Positions 52,744 to 61,698 are shown, counted from the stretch's first letter. The stretch is DNA of 64,000 nucleotides from Bacillota bacterium (GCA_023388195.1 JAEWGR010000051.1:1-64000), one strand, 5' to 3'. The notes: a model not told the origin generated them from the sequence alone. A program made the numbers and translations.

Positions 52744-52785
52744 AAACAGGACTGATCCCGAGCCGGGACCAGTCCTGTTTTTTTG
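52744..52785 (+). terminator. Intrinsic terminator, duplicate of that after fchA
   Basis: AAACAGGACTGATCCCG (52744-52760) pairs with CGGGACCAGTCCTGTTT (52764-52780), followed by a T run. Its left arm is identical to 47863-47879, showing that the terminator was copied with the ftcD-fchA remnant. Confidence 0.9.
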
Positions 52786-52806
52786 GTATGGACACGCGCG
52801 CCAGCT

Positions 52807-54195
52807 TTATGAGCCGGAACCAAAATACACATTTTTAGTGATATTCAATTTTTTTATGCGGATCTGCAGGTTTTGCCGGTGAATGCCTAATGCCAAGGCG
52901 GTTTTAGTGATGTTGCCATTATTTCTGGTGAGGGCATCGATGATCAGGCTGCGTTCCACTGCGGCCAGCCTGAGCGGCAATGGCTCTGCCGGCAACGGGT
53001 CAGGGACAGCCGAGCCGCGAGCGACAGCATACTGTTTATGAAAATAATCGGGCAGGTAGCTGGCTGTCAATATGGCTTCATTCTCGGAGAAGCTGATGGC
53101 ATTTTCCAGCACATGGCATAATTCACGGACATTACCCGGCCACTTATGCTGCCGGAATATGGTTTCAAGATCAGCGGCAAGCTTTGTCACTTGTTTGCCA
53201 TAGACCTTATTAAACCGGTTGATGAAGTAGCCGGCAAGCAGCGGGATATCTTCCTGCCTGTCCCGTAAGGGGGGAATCGTCAGGTTAACAACCGCAACGC
53301 GGTAATAAAAGTCTTCGCGCAGCTTGTTTTCTGCCAGCAGCCGGTGGCAGTCAACATTGGTTGAACTGATGATCCGGCAGTTAACCGGCTCTTCCAGGCT
53401 GCCGCCAAGGCGACGGAATTTTTTTTCTTCGAGAATGCGCAGCATTTTAGCCTGCAGCACCAGACTCATGCTGTTTATTTCATCCAGAAACAAGGTACCT
53501 CTGCCGGCCTGTTCCAATAATCCCGGGGTGTTTTCCGCCCCGGTAAAAGCCCCTTTGACGGTGCCGAAGATCATACTTTCCAGCAGAGTCTCCGGTATTG
53601 CCGCACAGTTGACGGCAACGAACGGATAGGCCGCTGCCGGCCCGTAGTTGTGGATGCTTTGAGCAAAGATTTCCTTGCCGGTGCCGGTTTCGCCTGTTAA
53701 TAATACCGGGGCCGAGGTCAGAGCGGCTTTTTTTGCTTTGTCAATGACCTGCATAAATAGAGGGGCTTGTCCGATCAGGCACTCAAAATGATAGCTTGTG
53801 CCGTTCTGCAGCTTATTGCTGCTATGACAATAGGTTTGCAGTTGTTCCTGCAGCTTGTAAACCTTGTTGAGCAGAGTGGTCATTTCGGTAATGTTTTTGT
53901 TAATGGAGCAAACGGCAACAATCTCGCCGTCACATTCAACCGGCACGACCGTGGAAAGCATATGTACCTCCCGCTGATCCAGGGTGCGATATTTGTTATA
54001 CTGATCAAAGGAAGGCTTGCCGGTAAGAAATACGCGGCGTAATTCTTGCAGCATCGCATTGCGCTGAGACGGCTCGAAGCGTTCAATTTTATTATTGTAA
54101 AATAGTTCATCGCCGTGTTTATTGATTACATATACGGCATCCTGAATAAAATTGGCTATCGTCTCTAAATATAAAGATTTGTCTATCGAATTCAT
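52807..54195 (-). CDS. PAS-containing sigma-54 activator (RocR-like)
   Basis: 462 residues. An N-terminal PAS-type domain (about 8-105: IQDAVYVINKHGDELFYNN ... EIVAVCSINKNITEM) is followed by a coiled segment, the AAA+ domain with Walker A TGETGTGKE (about 167-175), the GAFTGA loop, LFLDEINSM, and a C-terminal Fis-type HTH (NITKTALALGIHRQNLQIRIKK). No receiver domain, so a small molecule in the PAS pocket probably controls it. It is divergent from the second lyase gene, whose upstream region carries a sigma-54 promoter, which is the expected arrangement for activator and target. Confidence 0.95.
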   Translation of the reverse strand: MNSIDKSLYLETIANFIQDAVYVINKHGDELFYNNKIERFEPSQRNAMLQELRRVFLTGKPSFDQYNKYRTLDQREVHMLSTVVPVECDGEIVAVCSINKNITEMTTLLNKVYKLQEQLQTYCHSSNKLQNGTSYHFECLIGQAPLFMQVIDKAKKAALTSAPVLLTGETGTGKEIFAQSIHNYGPAAAYPFVAVNCAAIPETLLESMIFGTVKGAFTGAENTPGLLEQAGRGTLFLDEINSMSLVLQAKMLRILEEKKFRRLGGSLEEPVNCRIISSTNVDCHRLLAENKLREDFYYRVAVVNLTIPPLRDRQEDIPLLAGYFINRFNKVYGKQVTKLAADLETIFRQHKWPGNVRELCHVLENAISFSENEAILTASYLPDYFHKQYAVARGSAVPDPLPAEPLPLRLAAVERSLIIDALTRNNGNITKTALALGIHRQNLQIRIKKLNITKNVYFGSGS

Positions 54196-54269
54196 TTTTT
54201 TTCACTCACGATCTACCGAATGTTAACCATATTTTAACTAATAATCGGGCAAGTGTAAAGATGTAATCT

Positions 54270-54284
54270 GCAATAAAATATTGC
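54270..54284. promoter_or_regulatory. Inverted repeat, candidate upstream activator site
   Basis: GCAATA (54270-54275), AAA, TATTGC (54279-54284) is a perfect palindrome about 125 bases before the -24 element, a usual distance for sigma-54 activator binding. Confidence 0.45.
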
Positions 54285-54407
54285 GCAAAAAATTAATGCG
54301 GTTGCTATTGATTAAACCGCAGGGGCTACAAGGCCGATTGTGGCTATAACGGCAAACAGCCATATGTTTCGCCGCCAAACAGCTGATGCTGAATTAAAGC
54401 CAGCTGT

Positions 54408-54422
54408 TGGCATATTTTTTGC
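54408..54422 (+). promoter_or_regulatory. Sigma-54 promoter of the second lyase-BCCT unit
   Basis: TGGCATATTTTTTGC: GG (54409-54410), ten bases, GC (54421-54422), 73 bases before the start codon and divergent from the activator gene. Confidence 0.85.
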
Positions 54423-54494
54423 AATTTGTATAATTTCTGGAATGATATGTTACAATGAACGGCACAAAGGGATAATGGTCAGGGGGGCAGGATT

Positions 54495-56012
54495 TTGGAC
54501 AAGGATGTAATTGTACTTACAGGCAGCAGCCTCACAATCACAGAAGTGGCAAAAGTGGCTGTCAATGGCGCGCAGGTTGTTATTGCACCGGCGGCGCTGG
54601 CAAAGGTGGAAGAATCGAGAGCGTTTGTGTATAAACTTGTTAACAGCAATGTTCCTGTCTATGGTTTTAACACCGGGGTTGGAGCCAATAAGGATAACAA
54701 GGTTGAGGCAGAGCAGTATAATCAGTTTAATGTTAATATGGTTAGGTCCCATTGTGTGGCCGTCGGCCCGGAGGCTTCACCGGCCGAGGTAAGGGCGATG
54801 ATGGTAATCAGGCTGAATACGCTTCTGCTGGGATTTACGGGCATGAGCCCCGGGATTGTCAGTATGTATCGCGATCTGCTTAACCATCAGATTACGCCGG
54901 TTGTGCCGGAACGGGGTTCTATCGGCGAAGCCGATATTGCCTGTCTGTCGCATATCGCCCTGGCTATGATCGGCGAAGGTGACGCCTATTATCAGGGGCA
55001 AAAGATGCCGGCCGGGCAAGCACTGACGCAAGCCGGGCTTCAACCGCTGATCCTGGGGCCCAAGGATGGGCTGGCGCTTGTCAGTTCCAACGCCCTGGCA
55101 GCCGGTCAGGGGGTGCTGGTTTTGCATGAGCTCCGGCAACTGATTAAGCTTGCTGACATTATTTATAGTTTTAGCCTGGAGGCGTTTAAAGGCAATGTCA
55201 GTCCCCTCAATGAAGAGATTAACAGGGTCCGCCGTTTTAGAGGGCAAAATGAGAGTGCTGCTCATGTCCGGAACCTTCTCCGGGGCAGCTATCTGTGGCT
55301 GCCCGGTATTGCCAATGCCCTGCAGGACCCGTTGTGCTTCCGGTGTGCCTGCCATATTCATGGGGCTGTTCGCGATTCGCTGGCTTATCTGGAAGAACTT
55401 ATGGAAATACAGATAAATTCTTCTGATGACAATCCCTGTGTGTCCATGAGTCAGAATGCAATCATGTCCTGCGGAAATTTTGAGGTTGTCAACTGGGCGG
55501 TAGCTTTTGAGATGCTGGCAATCGCGCTCAGTCATCTGTCAAGAGCAGCCTGTTTTCGTACAATTAAGCTAAGTACCAGTCACTTTAGCGGCTTGCCGCG
55601 CTTTTTGACGCCAGACCCGGAAAATGTCATTGCCTTTGGCACAATTCAAAAACCCTTTACGGCCCTGGATGCAGAAATCAGGCATCTGGCCAATCCGGTG
55701 AGTATGGATTTTTACGCTGTTGCCGGTGATATTGAGGATCATTGCAGCAATACCCCCTATGTGGTGCAAAAGACTCGGAAAATTGTTGATAATCTCTATT
55801 ATATCCTGGGGATCGAGGCCATGCATGCTGCTCAGGCCTGTGATCTGCGGCCGGAGGAACAATTTCAGCTAGGGGCGGCCGGGCATAGTGTGCATCAGAA
55901 AATTCGCGAGGTCATTCCCTTTCTGGCTCAGGATCGCAATCTTACCGTTGATATTGCCAAAGCCTACGAATTGTTGAAATCCGGTGTCCTTGTAGAAGCT
56001 GTCAGTGACTAG
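54495..56012 (+). CDS. HAL-family lyase without MIO triad, ergothionase-like candidate
   Basis: 505 residues, aromatic amino acid lyase fold. Kept are YGFNTGVGANKDN (56-68), MVRSHCVAVG, VPERGSIG, LQDPLCFRCACHIHGAVRDSL and INSSDDNPC. The MIO position, normally GSIG-ASG-DLAPLSHIAL, reads GSIGEADIACLSHIAL (141-156): Ala-Ser-Gly is replaced by an acidic segment and one residue is lost. It differs from the other lyase both here and in general sequence, so it is not a recent duplicate. Followed by a BCCT transporter gene and expressed from a sigma-54 promoter. Trimethylamine elimination from ergothioneine, hercynine or another betaine is inferred. Start TTG 54495 behind AGGGGGGCAGG. Confidence 0.82.
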   Translation: MDKDVIVLTGSSLTITEVAKVAVNGAQVVIAPAALAKVEESRAFVYKLVNSNVPVYGFNTGVGANKDNKVEAEQYNQFNVNMVRSHCVAVGPEASPAEVRAMMVIRLNTLLLGFTGMSPGIVSMYRDLLNHQITPVVPERGSIGEADIACLSHIALAMIGEGDAYYQGQKMPAGQALTQAGLQPLILGPKDGLALVSSNALAAGQGVLVLHELRQLIKLADIIYSFSLEAFKGNVSPLNEEINRVRRFRGQNESAAHVRNLLRGSYLWLPGIANALQDPLCFRCACHIHGAVRDSLAYLEELMEIQINSSDDNPCVSMSQNAIMSCGNFEVVNWAVAFEMLAIALSHLSRAACFRTIKLSTSHFSGLPRFLTPDPENVIAFGTIQKPFTALDAEIRHLANPVSMDFYAVAGDIEDHCSNTPYVVQKTRKIVDNLYYILGIEAMHAAQACDLRPEEQFQLGAAGHSVHQKIREVIPFLAQDRNLTVDIAKAYELLKSGVLVEAVSD

Positions 56013-56107
56013 CGTATTTACCCGGTGACAGGGGAGGAGGCGATAGCGGTTGGCAGCTTCCGGATAGCTGTAAAGATTCTTTCTGTAGCAAATGAGGAGG
56101 TAGATCT

Positions 56108-57754
56108 GTGATTTTAGCAAACAGGAAAAAAATCCGCTGGGAAATATTTGGACCGATGACGGCAATTATTGCCGCCTGCGTCATTGCCGCCATTACGATC
56201 CCCCAGCAATTTTACAATGCCGAAAACGCACTGGTTGAAAGCGCAATAGCCAACCTTGGCTGGCTATTTGATCTGTTTGGCATGGGTGCCGTGCTATTTT
56301 GCTTTTATTTAATGTTTTCCCGTTATGGCGATGTGCGGTTAGGCGGGCCTGATGCCAAACCGGAATACACAACCTGGAGCTGGTTTGTGCTGACATTAAA
56401 ATGCGGTATAGCTATCGGCATTTTATTCTGGGGTATCGCCGAGCCACTGTATCACTTTTGTACGCCGCCTAAGGTCTTGGGGATTGAGCCGTATAGTGAA
56501 AAGGCAGCGATCTTTTCTTTATCGACAGCAACCCTGCACTGGACGCTGACACCCTATGCCATGTACACGCTGGCCGGTCTTGCTGTTGGCCTGGTTCATT
56601 ATAATCTTAAGCTCCCCTATACCCAGGGGGCAACCTTGTATCCCATTTTCAAACAACGTTCTTTTGGTTTTGTGGGTACGGTGCTTGACAATCTGTGCCT
56701 GTTTGCCATTGTTGGCGGCGTAGCTGCCGTAATGGGGGTTCTGGCCATGCAAATCGGCAGCGGCCTGCACATCCTGGCCGGAATTGAAACCGGGCCTCAT
56801 ATCTGGGCAATTGTTATCATTATTGCCACCATTGCTGCCGTTGCGCTAAGTATTAGCGGCATCAAACGCGGCATCAGCATCATGGCAAAAATCAATACCA
56901 ATATCTTTATTTTCTTGTTGCTGTTTGTTCTGGTTTTTGGACCGACAGCCTTTATCCTGAAGCTGGGAACAGCCTCGCTGGGGGATTATCTGCAAAACTT
57001 CTTTACGAAATCGCTGTTTCTCAGCCCGATTGACCAGTCTGACTGGCCACGCTGGTGGACTGTGTATTACTGGGCAATCTGGCTGGCCTATGCGCCGATG
57101 AGCGGCATGTTTTTTGCCCGGGTGGCCTATGGCCGGACAATCCGGGAATTTATCCTGTGCAATCTTGTTGCCACCTCGATTTTTGGCATGGTATGGTTCT
57201 GGATCTTCGGCGGCTCGGCCATATTCTTTGAATGGCAGACGAAAGGGCTCTGGACAATTATTTCCTCGCCGCAGGGTGGCTTGGAAGCGTCGCTTTTTGC
57301 CTATTTGCAGAATCTGCCGCTGTCGACGGTGCTTAGCTGGGTTATGCTGGGGACTATTATTACCTCCTTCAGCACCATGGCTGACTCGATGACCACTACG
57401 GTAGCAGCTATGAACACTACCGGCAACACTAAGGACGACCCGGAACCTCCTTCGTATATGAAGATTGTCTGGGGTGTGCTGATGGGCGGTATGGCGCTTA
57501 TTACCCTGACGGTTGGCTCGGGCGGTAAGATTTCCGGTATCGATGCAACGAAAATGATTGCCACTGTGGCCGGCATACCAATCCTGTTTTATGCTATTGC
57601 TCAGGGCTACTCCATTTTTGCGATCTTATTTAACCATAAAAAATATGATCTGACTTATTATCCGGAGACAGCTGACAAGATTGATGTGCCTGCGCATCTG
57701 CGTGACGGGGAGCAGGATAAGGATAACCCCGCCGGCACTGGTGTCAGCACCTGA
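56108..57754 (+). CDS. BCCT-family betaine/carnitine/choline transporter
   Basis: 548 residues with about 12 TM helices, BCCT family, which carries quaternary ammonium compounds. Family motifs are TTWSWFVLTLKCGIAIGILFWGIAEPLYHF, the glycine-rich TM3-type segments, the substrate-box region STATLHWTLTPYAMYTLAGLAVGL, and YYWAIWLAYAPMSGMFFARVAYGRTIREF in TM8. The aromatic FWIFGGSAIFFEW follows. GTG 56108 has GAGGAGGT nine bases upstream. It lies 95 bases after the lyase gene with no terminator between, so both are one unit. The pairing supports a trimethylammonium substrate for the lyase. Confidence 0.93.
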   Translation: MILANRKKIRWEIFGPMTAIIAACVIAAITIPQQFYNAENALVESAIANLGWLFDLFGMGAVLFCFYLMFSRYGDVRLGGPDAKPEYTTWSWFVLTLKCGIAIGILFWGIAEPLYHFCTPPKVLGIEPYSEKAAIFSLSTATLHWTLTPYAMYTLAGLAVGLVHYNLKLPYTQGATLYPIFKQRSFGFVGTVLDNLCLFAIVGGVAAVMGVLAMQIGSGLHILAGIETGPHIWAIVIIIATIAAVALSISGIKRGISIMAKINTNIFIFLLLFVLVFGPTAFILKLGTASLGDYLQNFFTKSLFLSPIDQSDWPRWWTVYYWAIWLAYAPMSGMFFARVAYGRTIREFILCNLVATSIFGMVWFWIFGGSAIFFEWQTKGLWTIISSPQGGLEASLFAYLQNLPLSTVLSWVMLGTIITSFSTMADSMTTTVAAMNTTGNTKDDPEPPSYMKIVWGVLMGGMALITLTVGSGGKISGIDATKMIATVAGIPILFYAIAQGYSIFAILFNHKKYDLTYYPETADKIDVPAHLRDGEQDKDNPAGTGVST

Positions 57755-57767
57755 TTAACATCCTCAT

Positions 57768-57808
57768 ACCCGGCAATCAGACTGGATTTTGATTGCCGGG
57801 TTGTTTTT
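57768..57808 (+). terminator. Intrinsic terminator of the lyase-BCCT unit
   Basis: ACCCGGCAATC (57768-57778) pairs perfectly with GATTGCCGGGT (57791-57801), followed by TGTTTTT. Confidence 0.9.
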
Positions 57809-57864
57809 GGCTGACCGTTTTTTTCATACAGCAAGTCAGATTTTATACAAAAGAAGGTGATTAG

Positions 57865-58341
57865 ATGCTTATTGACCTTACTGTAAATGGCAAGCGCCAT
57901 ATATTACTGGATGTAGAGCCGCAGGAACGGCTGATTGACCTGCTGCGGGTCAAGCTGAAGCTTACCGGGGTTAAGGAAGGCTGCAGTGAAGGCGAATGCG
58001 GTGCCTGTACTGTCCTTATGGATGGCAAGGCTGTCAATTCGTGCATGGTGCTGGCGTATCAGGCGCGGAATACAGAAATTATAACAATTGAAGGACTGGC
58101 ACCCGGTGAGGGGCTGGAACCTATACAACAGGCATTTGCTGATCACGGTGCTGTTCAGTGCGGTTATTGCACCCCTGGCATGATTATGAGCACCAAAGCC
58201 CTATTGTTGCATAATCAACGGCCTTCTGAGGCCGAGATTAAAGAGGCTCTGGCCGGCAACCTGTGCCGCTGCACCGGTTATGTAAATATTATCAAAGCCG
58301 TACAGGCTGCCGCCGACATGACTGGGGGCCAAGAGAAATGA
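57865..58341 (+). CDS. Molybdenum hydroxylase, 2Fe-2S subunit
   Basis: 158 residues, the small iron-sulfur subunit of a xanthine-dehydrogenase-family hydroxylase (CoxS/XdhC-like). First cluster CSEGECGACTVLMDGKAVNSC (plant-type), second cluster CGYCTPGMIM...CRCTGY, both complete. Passes electrons from the molybdenum site to the FAD subunit. AAGAAGG precedes ATG. Its stop overlaps the next start (ATGA), so the three subunits are coupled. The order small-medium-large differs from the usual medium-small-large or large-first arrangements. Confidence 0.95.
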   Translation: MLIDLTVNGKRHILLDVEPQERLIDLLRVKLKLTGVKEGCSEGECGACTVLMDGKAVNSCMVLAYQARNTEIITIEGLAPGEGLEPIQQAFADHGAVQCGYCTPGMIMSTKALLLHNQRPSEAEIKEALAGNLCRCTGYVNIIKAVQAAADMTGGQEK

Positions 58342-59183
58342 CCTCCTATCAAATCGTGGGTTTTACCAGACTGGATGACGTGTTACGCCAGTTAAGGCAC
58401 ACTTGTGCTAAAACGGCATTCATCAATGGGGGCACGGACTTTATCAATAACCGCGGGGGGCGAGAGGCCGAACTGGTTATTGACCTCTCTCAGGTTGCCG
58501 ATCTCAACTACATTACCGATCATGGCTGCGAAATACGGATCGGGGCCGGCACGACCTTTCGGACGATTGCAGCCAGCCCTGTTATTCAGGCTAAGGTAAC
58601 CGCCCTGGCGCAAGCCGCAGGTCAGGTGGGGTCGGTACAAATCCGCAACCGGGCAACCATCGGCGGCAATATTGCGAGTGCATCGCCGGCCGGAGACAGC
58701 CTGCCGGTACTTGCAGCCTGCAATGCGAGCGTAAGTACGGCAGGCATTACCGGTTCCCGGCTGTTAACCCTGGCCGAAGCCTTGGGCGGGCTTCAGGACA
58801 AGGAGTTAATAACAGAAATTATTATTCCTACCCCCGGCTCAAGCCGCAGCGGGTTTGTGAAAATCGGCAGCAGGTCCCAGGTGACTATCGCCAGAATCAG
58901 CCTGGCTGCCATGCTTCGTTACGATTGTGAGAACAAATTCATTATTGCCGGGAAAGCCGCGCTGGGCGCAGTGGGAAAAGTGCCGGTATGTCCGGCCAGT
59001 ATTGAGGAATTCCTGACTGACCGGCCTGTTAATCAGGACTTTGCCGCTGAGTTGGCAGTGCTCCTGGCAGCAGCTGTGGACGAAGCCATAACCGGCCGGG
59101 CATCACACCCGTACAAAAAGGCAATTGTCAAAGGGCTGGCCTATGATGTAAGCGGGCTGCTGTTTGATGTTGACCAGCAATAA
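58338..59183 (+). CDS. Molybdenum hydroxylase, FAD-binding subunit
   Basis: 281 residues, the medium subunit (CoxM type). The FAD motifs are NGGTDFINNRGG (residues about 33-44) and TIGGNIASASPAGDSLPVLAA (about 107-127), with a C-terminal CO-dehydrogenase flavoprotein-like domain. ATG 58338 overlaps the 2Fe-2S gene by four bases. Completes the electron chain from the molybdenum site to NAD or ferredoxin; the acceptor is not known. Confidence 0.93.
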   Translation: MTSYQIVGFTRLDDVLRQLRHTCAKTAFINGGTDFINNRGGREAELVIDLSQVADLNYITDHGCEIRIGAGTTFRTIAASPVIQAKVTALAQAAGQVGSVQIRNRATIGGNIASASPAGDSLPVLAACNASVSTAGITGSRLLTLAEALGGLQDKELITEIIIPTPGSSRSGFVKIGSRSQVTIARISLAAMLRYDCENKFIIAGKAALGAVGKVPVCPASIEEFLTDRPVNQDFAAELAVLLAAAVDEAITGRASHPYKKAIVKGLAYDVSGLLFDVDQQ

Positions 59184-59211
59184 AGGATCAGAGATTCGGG
59201 AGGGAAGAACA

Positions 59212-61488
59212 ATGGAGGCTAAGCCTGCACGTGCTTTTAAATATGTAGGCCAATCAATCCCCATCGAAGATGGACCAGCTAAAGCAAGCGGGCAGATCAA
59301 ATATACCGGCGATATGGTGCTGGATGGGATGGTTTATGCCCAACTGGTATTTAGCCCGGTTCCGCACGGGCGGATTAAGAATATTGACATTTCTGAGGCC
59401 ATGGCTGTGCCTGGCGTTATAAAAATATATACATATGCCAATACTCCCAGCATAAAATTCAACTCCCAAATGTGGTTTGCCGGCCAGAATTCAATCGAAG
59501 ACCAGCAGCTTTTCCCGGAGGTGGTGCGGTATATTGGCGATACTATCGCCGCCGTGGTTGCTGAAAGCAAGGCTGTGGCCGCCCGGGCGGCCGCCCTGAT
59601 TACGGCCGAGTACGACCTGTTACCGGCAGTTATTGACCCGGAAGCGGCGCTTAGCGGGCAGGTGCCGGTCCATGACAGCGGCAATCCCTTTTTTACTATG
59701 GAAACAGGCTGGGGGGATGCCGCTGCGGTTTTTGCCAAAGGGGAGGGGCTGATTGTTGAAGACCGGGTGGTTACGCCCAAAATCCATCATGCGGCCATGG
59801 AACCTCACGTATGTATTGCTGCCAGCGACCACCGGGGGCGCATTACGGTATACAGTCCTTGCCAGATTGTATACTCGGTGCGTCTGATTGTGGCTAAAAT
59901 TCTGGGTTTGCCGTACCATAAGGTGCGGATTATCAAAACACCCAGCGGCGGCTCTTTTGGTGGTAAGCAGGAGATCATCCTGGAACCCTATTGTGCGTAT
60001 TTTGCCCAGGAGCTTAAGCGGCCTGTCAAAATAGAGTTTGACCGCCAGGACAGTATTGTTGCCACCAGGACCAGGACGCTGACGATTGGTTATGTAAAAA
60101 CAATAGTAAACCAGGAAGGGCAGATTCTGGCCCGCACTATGCGGCAGATTGTCGATACCGGCGCCTATACCTCCAATGGCCGCGTTATCTGCTATGCGAT
60201 GGCTAAGAAGCTGTCCAGGCTGTACCGGATTGCCAATCAGCACTACGAGGCGGTGGCAGTCCATACCAATACGGCCATTGCCGGTGCCGCCCGTGGTTAT
60301 GGCTCGCCGCAGGTTCAAACCATTGCCGAAATTAATCTTGAGAATGCCGCCCGCCGTTTAAAAATGGATCCGGTCGAATTTCGTCTGCGAAATTTAGTTC
60401 ATCCCTATGATGACGACCCTGGCGGCGGACCCGCCTTAGGCAATGCCCGGGTTATAGATTGTGTCCGCAAGGGTGCCGACGCTTTCGGCTGGAGCGAGAA
60501 ATGGAATCAGCCAAAGCCGGCGGGGCGATGGCAAACAGGGGTCGGAATGGCCTGTGCCACCCATGGCAACGGGTATTACGGCGCTTATCAGGAGTTTGGC
60601 ACGATGACGATCCGGATGCTGGAAGACGGCAGCATTATGTTGAATGCCGGTTTGCATGACTTGGGGAACGGTACGGTAACCGCCATGAAACAGATTGTGG
60701 CTGAGGTTTTGGATATTGAGCCGGCAATGATTGAGGCACCTGAGGCTGATACCGATGTCAGTCCCTATGATATCGGCTGCCAGGCCAGCCGGGTTATTCA
60801 CGTTTGCGGTGCTAATGCCATGCAGGCGGCTGAGGAACTGCGCCGGATGTTTATCCATCAGGCCGCCCGGGTCTGGCTGTGCAAGGAAGACGATGTGGTA
60901 TTCGCTGGCGGCATGGTATGGAGCAGCTGTCAACCTGACCGGAAATGGAGTCTTGGGCAAATGGCAGCCATGATTCAACAAAAAAATCAGGTTGAATTAA
61001 TTCGCACCATTACCTATCAATCACCGGCTAATCCGGGGTCCTATGCGGTAAACTTTGTGGAAGTGGCTGTGGATACTTACACGGGTTTTGTTAAGATTCT
61101 TGATGTTGTGGCTGTGCATGATATCGGTCAGGCCATTAACCGGGGGTTTGTGGAAGGGCAGATACACGGTGGGGTGCAAATGGGTTTAGGAATGGCAATT
61201 GCCGAAGATCTTGCCTATGATGATAAGTCCGGGGTGGCCCGGAACAGCAGTTTCAGCAAATACCAGCTGATCAATGCGCCGGATATGCCGCCGGTCAGGG
61301 TGCTGCTGATTGAAGAAGGCGAAGAATATGGACCTTACGGAGCCAAAAGCGTCGGTGAGATCGCAACGATTCCCAGTACCGCCGCTGCCGTGAATGCCAT
61401 TAATCATGCCCTTAATGCCAATTTTACTGATCTGCCGGTTACACCGGATAAAATTATGGCAATGCTTGCGGCCAGGCAAGCTGAGTAA
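59212..61488 (+). CDS. Molybdenum hydroxylase, molybdopterin-binding large subunit
   Basis: 758 residues, the catalytic subunit of the xanthine-dehydrogenase family. Motifs seen are PKIHHAAMEPHVCIA, SGGSFGGKQEIILEPYCA, AGAARGYGSPQVQ, GLHDLGNGTVTAMKQIVAEVL, DIGCQASRVIHVCG, and near the C-terminus YGPYGAKSVGEIATIPST with the catalytic Glu. GGGAGGG precedes ATG 59212. It hydroxylates a heteroaromatic or aldehyde substrate; an imidazole, thioxoimidazole or hydantoin intermediate of the neighbouring pathway is a reasonable guess, not shown. No accessory gene (XdhC-type insertase, MocA) is in the window. Confidence 0.94.
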   Translation: MEAKPARAFKYVGQSIPIEDGPAKASGQIKYTGDMVLDGMVYAQLVFSPVPHGRIKNIDISEAMAVPGVIKIYTYANTPSIKFNSQMWFAGQNSIEDQQLFPEVVRYIGDTIAAVVAESKAVAARAAALITAEYDLLPAVIDPEAALSGQVPVHDSGNPFFTMETGWGDAAAVFAKGEGLIVEDRVVTPKIHHAAMEPHVCIAASDHRGRITVYSPCQIVYSVRLIVAKILGLPYHKVRIIKTPSGGSFGGKQEIILEPYCAYFAQELKRPVKIEFDRQDSIVATRTRTLTIGYVKTIVNQEGQILARTMRQIVDTGAYTSNGRVICYAMAKKLSRLYRIANQHYEAVAVHTNTAIAGAARGYGSPQVQTIAEINLENAARRLKMDPVEFRLRNLVHPYDDDPGGGPALGNARVIDCVRKGADAFGWSEKWNQPKPAGRWQTGVGMACATHGNGYYGAYQEFGTMTIRMLEDGSIMLNAGLHDLGNGTVTAMKQIVAEVLDIEPAMIEAPEADTDVSPYDIGCQASRVIHVCGANAMQAAEELRRMFIHQAARVWLCKEDDVVFAGGMVWSSCQPDRKWSLGQMAAMIQQKNQVELIRTITYQSPANPGSYAVNFVEVAVDTYTGFVKILDVVAVHDIGQAINRGFVEGQIHGGVQMGLGMAIAEDLAYDDKSGVARNSSFSKYQLINAPDMPPVRVLLIEEGEEYGPYGAKSVGEIATIPSTAAAVNAINHALNANFTDLPVTPDKIMAMLAARQAE

Positions 61489-61517
61489 AAAAGGCAGCCA
61501 GCCTTATGCTGTAAAAG

Positions 61518-61545
61518 CGCCTTCCCGCCGGGGGAGGCGTTTTGT
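61518..61545 (+). terminator. Intrinsic terminator after the molybdenum hydroxylase operon
   Basis: CGCCTTCCC (61518-61526) pairs with GGGGAGGCG (61531-61539), with one G-T pair, followed by TTTTG. Confidence 0.8.
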
Positions 61546-61629
61546 CTGCCGACTTTTCCTAATGGCCGGCAGGATAATATTCCCTGGTGGCGAATGTACT
61601 CTTAAGACAGTTATTGCAATAATTTATAC

Positions 61630-61643
61630 ATGTTATGTAACAT
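61630..61643. promoter_or_regulatory. Palindromic operator before the 2-oxoacid oxidoreductase operon
   Basis: ATGTTATGTAACAT is a perfect 14-base palindrome, 56 bases before the first start codon. The regulator is unknown. Confidence 0.45.
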
Positions 61644-61698
61644 ATGCGATATGTATGATTTTTGGAGAAGTACAACAAGGGTACGGGAGGTGAATAAC

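Noticed and set aside
54777..55535. 252-codon minus-strand frame within the second lyase
   Set aside because: Antisense to conserved lyase motifs; no ribosome site or known domain.
59620..60318. 232-codon minus-strand frame in the molybdenum subunit gene
   Set aside because: Antisense shadow of a conserved catalytic domain.
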